DNA of 64,000 nt from Bilabrum cf. latius (Eukaryota > Bigyra: Bicosoecida > Bigyra > Bicosoecida), in NCBI GenBank assembly GCA_965178125.1, contig OZ237737.1, forward strand, positions 1,054,001 through 1,118,000, given 5' to 3'. The stretch's first letter is position 1. Each line of letters starts with the position of its first letter. Under the pieces are notes generated by a model. The model was not told the origin of the DNA and searched no databases. It saw only the letters and a program-made list of their open reading frames with translations. Shown piece by piece: positions 37,345 to 45,062 of this stretch. A program made the position numbers and the translations under genes.

Positions 37345-38117
37345 ATGAGTGAAATTAACTCTAATCTCCCTTTAGAAATTGGAATCAGCAAAAGCTACCA
37401 ATTTACTGCCCCCTCTCAACTTAAGTACCAAAGTCAAGCCGATGCACGTAATGCGGTTTATGAGGATCACCCATCAACCAAACCACTTTCAAACACTGGT
37501 TGGAGCTACCGTTGGCAGTTTGATCCTGCTGATGGATTGCTTGGTATCCCCGATATGGAATTCTAGAACCTTAGTTTCTTACTAACTCTCAATGGTGGTG
37601 GCAATCTTGTCCCCGATGACCTTAAAAACAACCTTGGTATCGCCACCTTCGGCGAATCATCAGTTGTTGAGAGAATCGATTTCAATCAAGCAGGACAAAA
37701 TATCCAAACCGAGCCATCCAAAATGCGATACATCTGGGCTGGTATGAACTCCATTGAAGTCAACTCCCTTATCACCAATGGTCCTGAACCTGATACCAGT
37801 TCAAAATATGTACCTCTGGCACAAAGCAATGTGCTTCGGGATGGTTTTAACTCCACCTCAAACACCAACACTCGCGGTTTAGGCTTACGTTACAATGCCA
37901 CTCTGGAGGCTGTAGATGCCGCCACCGTTAGATTTACTATTCCCAGTTTAATTTGCCGTCTACCCTCCGATGCTTTTGATTTCAAATCAGAGTACCCAAA
38001 ACCATGCAATAGCATGGATCAATGGAATCTTGAACTAAAACTTAATAACGTTGCCGCCAGCCTTGTTCGTTCTGGTCTTGACGACTTAAGAGTTGCATTA
38101 GAAGGAGGAACTGTAAA
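37345..38117 (+). pseudogene. Major capsid protein gene, truncated (remnant A)
   Basis: About 257 residues remain. By order (protease, minor capsid, this) it should be the major capsid protein, which in element B is 575 residues; I see beta-rich sequence consistent with an N-terminal jelly roll but no motif that settles it. One TAG (37564-37566) lies in PDMEF-TAG-NLSF. The ATG directly follows AGTTATA, as at several genes of element B. The frame runs without a stop into palindrome P2 and ends at TAA 38218 by chance, so the C-terminal half is missing. The gene was probably broken by whatever created the P2 boundary. Confidence 0.6.
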
Positions 38118-38182
38118 TCTCACACACCACATACCAGGGGGACCTCCAATTTGGAGGTCCCCCTGGTATGTGGTGTGTGAGA
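38118..38182. repeat. Palindrome P2 at boundary of remnant A and element B
   Basis: A 65-nt perfect palindrome (one central base), outer ends TCTC/GAGA as in P1. Capsid coding sequence enters the left arm. The right flank starts GTAGGGTAT and shares the blocks CTTTTGTTA, AAGTAATT, CTTTCCAT and GAAATTT with the right flank of P1. Confidence 0.9.
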
Positions 38183-38790
38183 GTAGGGTATTTTTTATGT
38201 ACATTTTTCTTTTGTTATAAGTAATTCTTTCCATAAAACGGGTAGAGGGTGGAAATTTAAGTTGCTGAAAAATCATTTTTTTGCAGGTGAAATTTTCAAC
38301 TGCCAAAAATTACGCACTGAGTTACACTGCTACGTTTCACATCTCGGGTTCTATTCCTCTTGCAGAGGAGAGAAATTTGGGGGTCTCCATAGTATTCTGC
38401 GGGGTCCCCCAGGCGGGGGATGTTCAAAAATTCATTTAATATTGCATTGAGAAATCACAGGGATTCTCATTTTCATTTTTTTTTTATTTGGTTGTTGTTC
38501 AGAAAAATCTCATGTTGTTCAAAATACTCGGTTTCATGAAATTTTCAGAACTCAGCCAACTAAAAAAAAAATGGATTTTGAATTTTTTTCTAAGAATGAA
38601 AAAATCTCATTTCCTTTATTTTGAACAACATCCCTACCTTTTCCGACAACAAAACCTTTATTTTGAACAACATTTTGAACAACATAATTATTCGTAACCA
38701 ATTATTTTGAACAACATTTTGAACAACAACGAATAAAATTATAGATAACTAATAATAACCATTTTTTCCCCCTAAATCTGAATAAATAAC
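38183..38790. other. Non-coding left region of element B
   Basis: About 600 bp, very AT-rich, no gene. It holds a GCAGGTGAAA hairpin near 38283, a GGGGTCCCCC-type palindromic patch near 38401-38415, and several direct copies of TTTTGAACAACA between about 38610 and 38730. Confidence 0.5.
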
Positions 38791-39070
38791 CACACGCAAC
38801 ATTCCCCAATGGGTGCATCGTGTTGCAGAGCTCATGGGCTTTCAAATGATATAAGGTTGTACCAGGGTTAATTTCACCTGTCGCATGGGATTTTCACCTG
38901 TCGCATGGGATTTTCACCTGTCGCATGCGAATTTCACCTGTCGCATGCGACACACACCTGTCCCATGCGAAACTGTATGATCTTGTGCGACAACCACCAA
39001 CAAACCTTATATCATTTAAAAGCTCTCAGTGCCAGCAATGCAATGCACCCATGTAGAGGGGTTGCGTGTG
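38791..39070. repeat. Hairpin (MITE-like) element with tandem array in its loop
   Basis: A 280-bp unit with perfect 10-bp terminal inverted repeats (CACACGCAAC ... GTTGCGTGTG). Long imperfect arms follow inward (ATGCACCCAT and CCTTATATCATTT blocks). The centre holds about five tandem 20-bp copies of a TTTTCACCTGTCGCATGGGA-like unit (about 38870-38970). No clear target duplication is seen. Confidence 0.7.
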
Positions 39071-39584
39071 CTTTAGTTTTAAGTTATTTATGGTTTTATT
39101 TTTCAATCAATTGTTTCTCAAAAACTAAAGTACACGTAACTATTTGAGCCCTCCCATAACATTACCTGCATTCTTAGCTTTCCAATGATACCTTATTTGT
39201 TACAATGGAGTAGCTACAACCTGCTCAACAAAAGGTTACCACCTTTTCACAAAAAGGTTCGAACCTTTTGGATTCGGAGCATCTCTGTTTACCCTGATAT
39301 CTCTGCACCTAGAATAGTTACGGATACCAAACTTTACAGATTGGAGCGCAGAGATACAAAGCACATCTCTATAAAATTACAAAGTAAATCAATGGGCTGG
39401 TGCCAAGTTACGTGCCAGCAAAAATTGTACAAAATGCAAAAGTAGTTCAGCACTTTGCATTTCAACATTTCAACATTTCAAACCCAACAAATATTATATC
39501 ATTCGAACCGTATGATCCAGCACTATTCGGTGGTTGGGTTCAAATTTGTTACGTGTGGTTTTTAATTCAGATTTCCGATCAAAA
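39071..39584. other. Non-coding stretch before recombinase 3' end
   Basis: About 510 bp with no recognised gene. Contains an 18-bp perfect palindrome (AAAAGGTTCGAACCTTTT, 39252-39269) beside a second AAAAGGTT/AACCTTTT pair, which may be a terminator-like hairpin, and a CATTTCAACATTTCAA repeat near 39460. Confidence 0.45.
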
Positions 39585-40952
39585 TCAAATGTTAAGCAAA
39601 TTTAGAACGGCACGAATCTAACTATTGGTTAACCCTTTGTAATCGATATTTAAGTTACACAAACCATCTTGCTTTTGAATCACAACCTAAGGTTTGGGTT
39701 TTAGGCGAATTATTGGCTTCAATTTTACTTTGGTTTTCTGTTTGATCCTTACTCGAATCTTAGGCTTCAATTTGATCTTAGGTTTCAATTTGATCTTAGG
39801 TTTCAATTTGATCTCAGGTTCAGGTTCAGGTTCACCCAATAAATTACACGGAATCACATCATCAGCATTGATTGAATATGATTTGTACGTGAGCGAGGTG
39901 CCTACCGAATGCCCCATTGCGGACGCTATTTTCTCCAACTGCTCGCTAGTTAGAGGTTTTGGCTAATTATAGTGATTGGTACAAGCAATCTCACGCCAAA
40001 CACTAGCACTTACCTCTACACCAACTAAGGCTAAACTAATTGCCTTCATCGTTGCTCCGAAATTTTTAACTCGTTTCTTATGACTAACTGTAAGTGGAAT
40101 TAAGTGATCCCCTGGCTCGTAGTACCGTTCCAGCAATTCCGCCATCCGGTTTGATATCACAAACTAACGCTACTGCGTATTACCTGTGCTTTTGCCTTTA
40201 TCTGTTCCTGCATCTATTTTCCACATTCGATCTCTAGTTGAAATGTTACTCAAACCATCTCCATTAATCGTAGTTGCCTACAGCACCTTGGCTCGGAACG
40301 GGGCTACATACAAGATAGCATATATCAGGCAAAATTTCCACGGCTAATCAACGCTATCAACAGATTTAGTGGCAAACCGTTCAACTGCTAATTTTAATGA
40401 GATAGGCGGAGCGGGTTTAATTGCTGTGCTGGTAGCCACGTTCTCTTGTTTGGCACTATCGTAACTCTATTTACTTACCAATCCCAAGAGCTTAATATCC
40501 TCATCTAATCCCTTATGGGTGGCAAGATACTGTTTCATGATACTACTCATGCTCTATATCTCTCTCTCGATTATTACCTATCGAGAGTGGCTAGTGCTCT
40601 TAGTAGGGCAGGTGCATTTCCTTGGGCGCGTTTCAGCGAAAAACCTAAGCATCTCATAATACTGTTTATCGTTCATACCTTTGGGTATTGGATGCTCCAG
40701 TGTTAATCCAAACTGTTCCAAGAACGGCATGATCGAGTTACGGGCAGTGCCCAACTTATTATTAATGGTTTTTATGCTCATCTCCGAGTAGTTCACCTTA
40801 ATCCATTCTTGCAACCTGCAAGTTGATTGCTTTGATTGGGGTTTAACCCATAAACCATGGCGTTCGGCATACCTTTCAATCGATTTGCCTTCCTTCAATA
40901 TTTTAAGCACTTCTGCTTTTGCTTTTTCCTCTAATTGCTTTGATTTATCCAT
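39585..40952 (-). CDS. Tyrosine recombinase
   Basis: About 455 residues read through ten TAGs to TGA at 39585-39587. The N-terminal third is helical and resembles a core-binding (SAM-like) domain. The catalytic part shows a box I arginine (about 220, APFRAKVLQ), a Lys-rich beta turn (DKGKSTGNTQ), a second arginine (about 320, SVWREIACT) where the usual HxxR has Ser in place of His, then MGHSVGTSLTYKSY with the likely nucleophile Tyr about 356. The C-terminus is an unusual tail of KLKP repeats after a PEPEPE run. Such enzymes integrate or resolve many PLVs and phages. Here it coexists with a DDE integrase in the same element. Without TAG as sense the gene would be nine or more fragments. Confidence 0.75.
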
Positions 40953-41224
40953 TTAACTTATATTATTTAGTTGGCTTTAAATCATTTTTTGGAGGAAAGA
41001 TATTACGAGGTCCTCCTCATATACAAAGAAAATCATTTTTATTTGCAGATCCTCGAGCCCGATCAATTTTCCCCCCAAACCACGATCAAACGATTTCATG
41101 ATTTCTAAGATTTATTCCGTATTAAGTGCATTTAAATTAATACAGAGATACTCGCTAAAATCACGCTCTCTGTGTACTCATACAGGGAAATATTTGGGTT
41201 TTAAAATGCGTGAAAATTTAATGG

Positions 41225-42319
41225 TTAATGATTTAATCCTTTCTGTTTGAATCCCATCTGCTTTATGCATAGGTAAAGATCCTCTGATATTACTTTACCC
41301 GCTTTTCTCGCCCGAAACAGTGCAGATTTGTATGGGGATTCCTTGATTGCAAGTGCAAACTCCTTCTAGGATTCAATATGCTTTACCTTGGCGTATTCTT
41401 GATTGATTGCATCCTTGAATTTTATATATATCTTTTCTTTTTCATCTAAAAATGGTTTGAGGTGAGGCAATACTGCCAGAACCTCATTAATCTCTCGATT
41501 AATTACAATTCGCCATAAAGCCTCATGATCCATTTGTTTCCCTGATCGCAAGTACGAGGATTTTACCCATGATTGGGTTTTAAACTTCTTGCGTTTGTAC
41601 TTTTTGCGGTTAGCATCCCACTGTGCAACCACAAACCCCTCTTGATCTGGTTTCAAGGTTTGCAAGAGTACCATCACATCGTATCGCGATTTACACATGT
41701 ATCTTTCCCCCTAAAACGCACCTTTTACCTCTGTTCCATCATTATTGCATATTCCTAGCACGGTGGCAAACTACTTAGGATAATACTCCACTATCCGGTT
41801 GAACGGAGTACATAATTCGTAGATGTATGTTTGCCCTGCACTGGGTTTGAAGATTGCTGGATCGATTTTCTTTTCGGAAGCATCAAACAATTGCCTCCAG
41901 CTGTTATCGTAAATCTAACTTACATTACCCTCGGCAAAACTTCCTCTAGTATTGATCATCAGTTGATCTTTGTGGGTATACGCTAAAATCAAACTCCCAT
42001 CGTACTTAAGCTGCACCTCAAACTCCTCATCCCAATCAATATCATCGATCCCATCCAAATAATCTGGTTTCTCGAAATCATTGAAAAAACGATCAAACGA
42101 TTTTGCTAATACACTATACTATTTGGGTGTACCTGATATCACTAATCCTCTGCAATAATGGCTGATCCAATTTCTTGGAGTGCCCAATTCTTTCTCGTTG
42201 TAGTTGAGAATATACACCTATTCTTCCTGATTTTCCTTTAGTTTTAATTGGTGTTGCTCCGCAAATTCCTAGATATCCTTGCAACTGTTTAATAAACTTA
42301 TCATTTCATCCAATCTCAT
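41225..42319 (-). CDS. RNA ligase, T4 Rnl1 family
   Basis: About 364 residues, seven TAGs, TAA stop. ATP-dependent RNA ligase: motif I LKYDGSL with the adenylated Lys about 105; CRGLVIS before it; the Rnl1-type motif TYIYELCTPFNRIVEYY; motif IV EGFVVAQW; and a motif V Lys in the KKFKTQSWVKSSYL segment. In phage T4 the homologue reseals tRNAs cut by a host anticodon nuclease. Here the gene lies next to a tRNA cluster that includes a UAG-reading tRNA, which makes a tRNA repair role plausible but unproven. TAG at TPK-TAG-YSVLAKSFDRFFN sits just before a conserved stretch. The start ATG follows a run of TATATA. Confidence 0.85.
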
Positions 42320-42490
42320 TTATATATATATATATTATGGCATCATTTTTATATCTATGGAAAATGAAAAATATTATTCGATTTTAAAATGAAATCAATT
42401 AAAGAAATATCTCAATATACTTTGTGCGATGAATCTTAAAAGCGTTTCCTCCTTGTCATTCGAAATTTGAATTAGTTTTTATCGTACACT

Positions 42491-42557
42491 GTACTTAATG
42501 GTTAAACATTCCCTTCAGATTGAGCGAATGTTTCGGGTTCGATTCCTGGCAAGTACA
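42491..42557 (+). tRNA. tRNA-like sequence, possibly Leu (CAG)
   Basis: Acceptor arms GTACTT/AAGTAC and a good T arm (TCGGG, loop TTCGATT, CCTGG). The D arm is reduced and the anticodon arm is long and irregular; T-CAG-A in its loop would give anticodon CAG. It may be a degraded or D-armless tRNA. It is the first of several tRNA-like units in a row. Confidence 0.35.
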
Positions 42558-42677
42558 GTGAAATTCTCAAATGAACAATTGCACGATACCAAGGTAGTTG
42601 TGTAGTTTGGGATACCTCGGGTAGACTGTTAATTATATGTTATGTATCGTAGCATGTGTTGATGGAGCTATTGGGGT

Positions 42678-42748
42678 GGGATTATGTTGTAATGGTAACA
42701 TTTATGCCTTGGGCGCATAAGATTTGGGTTCGATTCCCAATAATCCCC
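42678..42748 (+). tRNA. tRNA-Pro (UGG)
   Basis: Acceptor GGGATTA/TAATCCC (7 bp), D loop AATGGTA, anticodon stem TATGC/GCATA with loop CTTGGGC (anticodon TGG), T stem TTGGG/CCCAA with loop TTCGATT. Closely related in sequence to the Met tRNA at 42994, differing mainly in the anticodon and T stems. Two extra nucleotides sit between D and anticodon arms. Confidence 0.75.
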
Positions 42749-42750
42749 TC

Positions 42751-42813
42751 GAATCTGTAGTTTAAACGCTCTTTTGTGGAAGAGAGATGCAGGTTTAAAT
42801 CCCGCCAGATCCC
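42751..42813 (+). tRNA. tRNA-His-like (GUG), reduced D arm
   Basis: Acceptor GAATCTG/CAGATCC (one mismatch), a very short D region (TAGTTTAAAC), anticodon stem CTCTT/AAGAG with loop TTGTGG (anticodon GTG), T stem GCAGG/CCCGC with one mismatch. The compact form recalls mitochondrial-type tRNAs. Its 3' acceptor strand is repeated twice more just downstream (to 42832); the last copy, CAGATTC, pairs perfectly with the 5' strand. Confidence 0.45.
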
Positions 42814-42900
42814 GCCAGATCCTGTCAGATTCTATGTTTATTATATTCACTACTGTTAAAGAAAGTAACCACAATGCTTTTGATAGCAGTAAAAGCTTAA

Positions 42901-42970
42901 CACGATATGGTGTAGTGATAGCATTCTCGCATCTAGTGGAGAGGCGTTGGTTTGATTCCAGCTATCGTGT
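42901..42970 (+). tRNA. tRNA with CUA anticodon (reads UAG), probably Gln
   Basis: Acceptor CACGATA/TATCGTG (7 bp, all paired), discriminator T as in eukaryotic tRNA-Gln. D arm GTGT/GCAT with loop AGTGATA; the stretch ATGGTGTAGTGATAGCA resembles the D arm of eukaryotic tRNA-Gln. Anticodon loop ATCTAGT: U33, anticodon CTA, purine 37. The anticodon stem is TCTCC/GGAGA with one bulged G on the 5' side. T stem GTTGG/CCAGC, loop TTTGATT. A CUA anticodon decodes UAG, the codon used as sense throughout this window. The bulged stem and altered D loop mean function needs testing. Confidence 0.65.
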
Positions 42971-42993
42971 TAAATGTGGGTAAAGTGAACATA

Positions 42994-43064
42994 TGGATTA
43001 TGTTGTAACGGTAGCATACTAGCCTCATAAGCTAGAGATTCAGGTTCGATTCCTGATAATCCAC
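42994..43064 (+). tRNA. tRNA-Met (CAU)
   Basis: Acceptor TGGATTA/TAATCCA (7 bp), U8, D loop AACGGTA, anticodon stem CTAGC/GCTAG with loop CTCATAA (anticodon CAT), T stem TCAGG/CCTGA with loop TTCGATT. All stems pair. A CAT anticodon could also be an Ile tRNA if C34 is modified; initiator versus elongator cannot be told. Confidence 0.75.
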
Positions 43065-43178
43065 ATCCAAAGAAAACTAACAGCAACCACATTCCACGAC
43101 TTTTAATCTCGGTTCAATGTTTTCTGCAAAAACATCATTTGTTTCTGGGTTTCTTATTGTAAGAAACTCAAACTCAAA

Positions 43179-43775
43179 TTAACTAGCATTTTGTGTATTT
43201 CTTCTCACGAACACTGGTTTAATTTTACCTTTAACACCATTTTTGTACCATATTTGTGTTCCATAAGAATTAATAACTGCTGGACCATTTTCTCTGTGAA
43301 GTTTGCCATTTATGAACCATTTTTTAGATACATTACCTTGATGATTTATAGTTTCTGCTGGTAGATCACCGTCTCTGTGACGTTTACCATTTTTGTACCA
43401 TGTTTTAGTTGTACGATGCAGTAGTATCCATTTTTCAATAACTGCTGGACCATTTTCTCTGTGAAGTTTGCCATACTTATGCCACATCGTTGTGTCACGC
43501 CATATCGTGTTATTCCACCTAATTGATGGCAAATCATCAATTGAATGTAACTTCCCCCTTAATATAAATATATAATTTGAACCCCAATGCAATCTTACAG
43601 ATTGGCTATCAGTTCTTAGAATTGGTTGAGTTGCTGAATTAACTTGTCTACAAACTGGACACTTGGTTGTATCCAAAGAATTATGGCACTCATTACAAAA
43701 CGTGCCATCTTTACAACATCCATTATGAACATATTTCCAATCATTTATATCCTATAAACAAATACAACATTGCAT
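43179..43775 (-). CDS. RING-finger protein with MORN-like repeats
   Basis: About 198 residues, one TAG (in CCICL-TAG-DIND), TAA stop. The N-terminus has a RING-like zinc-binding pattern (CCIC, then HNGCC, CNECH and CPVC within about 45 residues), typical of E3 ubiquitin ligases. The rest is built of MORN-like repeats of the form KxWYKNGKxHRENGPAV, a repeat type common in giant virus proteins. It may be a host-directed ubiquitin ligase with the repeats as a binding surface. The region 43065-43178 on its 3' side holds no gene. Confidence 0.7.
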
Positions 43776-43802
43776 TTTAATTAATGTTTGTATTTTTTTT
43801 AA

Positions 43803-44657
43803 TCAAATCCATTCATCTCTTTCATCTCTGGTAAAACACCAATCTACCACTCTATCAGGATGCCATGCTCGTGCCACTAATTCCTATTTAAGCTTTTTAA
43901 TGTGTTGTTGAGTTACATGCATACGTGAAAAATAATACCACATTAATGATCCATAATATATACAAGATGGTGGATACTTTTCACTCCATGAATGAAAATA
44001 TTGGAGCGAATCGCACCCTTCAAACATCCTTGATGGTCTATAAATTATCAACTTATGACAATCACACTCATCATTAGTCAAATAAGCTTCAACCACAAAT
44101 TCTTCACAAATATCTTCATCAGCAACAGGATTATGATCAACAACAACCTACACAGTATCATATTCCCCATTCTAATTATACTCATTATCCCTTTTCTCCA
44201 AGCACCTTGAGTACTTAATATCATTAATTTCTATATTATCCAGTTTCCATTTAGATAGATCCCGATTGAACTTTTTGCAACCACTGAACATTCCATTAAC
44301 ACATTTTACCTTGGATACATCCCAATAAGAAATATCATCGTTGAATTTCTTACAACCAATAAACATCTCATACATATTTGTTACGTTCGATGTATCCCAA
44401 GTTGGAAGGCATAATTCCTTTCTGGGATATCTTACTGAATCTCGATAGAAACCAAACAAGTTCCCCATATCCTTGATAAACGTAGTTACTGGAATCTCAT
44501 CGAAATGCCATTCTATTCGCTCTTTGAGTTCTTTCTTACTCAAAACAACCCAGTACTCTTTTCCATCTAATTCATGCCATTGATTATCAACGTAGTATTC
44601 CTTGGGTTGGGTTGCTTTTACTGTTACTCCATTTTCTAATAGTTTTAACGCTTCCAT
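43803..44657 (-). CDS. BspA-like (DUF285) repeat protein
   Basis: About 284 residues, three TAGs, TGA stop. The central part has two copies of the BspA/DUF285 repeat (TWDTSNVTNMYEMFIGCKKF, then a SYWDVSKVKCVNGMF copy), a leucine-rich-like surface repeat seen in bacteria, protists and large DNA viruses. The C-terminus has ARAWHPDRVVDWCF, a WHPxR..WC pattern I associate with proteins of large DNA viruses. The first half of the ORF and the C-terminal part are joined only if TAG is sense. Upstream of the start lies copy A of the intergenic cassette. Confidence 0.65.
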
Positions 44658-44680
44658 TTAATATAGTATAACATTTTATT

Positions 44681-45062
44681 CTTAAATCATTTTTTTAAAA
44701 AAATGATTATAATCAATTTGCTTGGTTTTAGATCAGAAGCCTGATCATTATTTCTATTTCGTAAAAACGCTCATTTTAATGTTCTTCGGATTTCGTACGG
44801 AAATTCCCTACGATGATCAAGTAAAAAAAATGAGCGTTTTTGAGGGTGGGTTTGATTTGTAGAAAACGTTATTTTCACCATTTTTGAAAATCAAAAATGT
44901 GTGGAAATCGTTTTTTTTTATATATATAGTTAAAAAATGTTCTTAATGTTCTACCCTATATAAAACAAATAAAATCCGTATCAAAGTAAGGAACATTAAA
45001 ATGTTCTCAAATGTTCAAAAATGTTCGATCCCTCTGAACTAAATCAAATATTATTTGATTTT
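44681..45062. repeat. Intergenic cassette, copy A
   Basis: About 380 bp that recurs nearly unchanged at 47670-48056. Contains a GATCAG-AAGC-CTGATC hairpin, a 15-bp inverted pair AAAAACGCTCATTTT ... AAAATGAGCGTTTTT, a TATAAAACAAATAAAATCCG box, GGAACATT repeats, and at its right end a 21-nt palindrome (45041-45061) just past the stop of the polymerase gene. It separates the polymerase gene from the BspA gene, so it probably combines a 3' end signal and a promoter. Confidence 0.85.

Larger units (their letters stand above)
35237..38182. mobile_element. Polinton-like virus remnant A
   Basis: An AT-rich block with three plus-strand virion genes in the order protease, minor capsid, presumed major capsid; the same order as in element B (read on its minus strand). 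The capsid gene stops half-way at palindrome P2, and no ATPase, polymerase or integrase is present, so this is a fragment. It is bracketed by P1 on the left and P2 on the right. TAG is used as sense in all three genes. Confidence 0.7.

Noticed and set aside
38870-38970. The 20-bp tandem copies as a CRISPR array.
   Set aside because: There are no unique spacers between the copies, and the context is a eukaryotic viral hairpin element.
39684-39966. Plus-strand frame with FNLILGFNLILGFNL repeats as a membrane protein gene.
   Set aside because: It is the complement of the KLKP repeat tail of the tyrosine recombinase.
42583-42651. A further tRNA with arms ACGATAC/GTATCGT.
   Set aside because: The acceptor pairs and the length is right, but no T arm or anticodon arm can be drawn.
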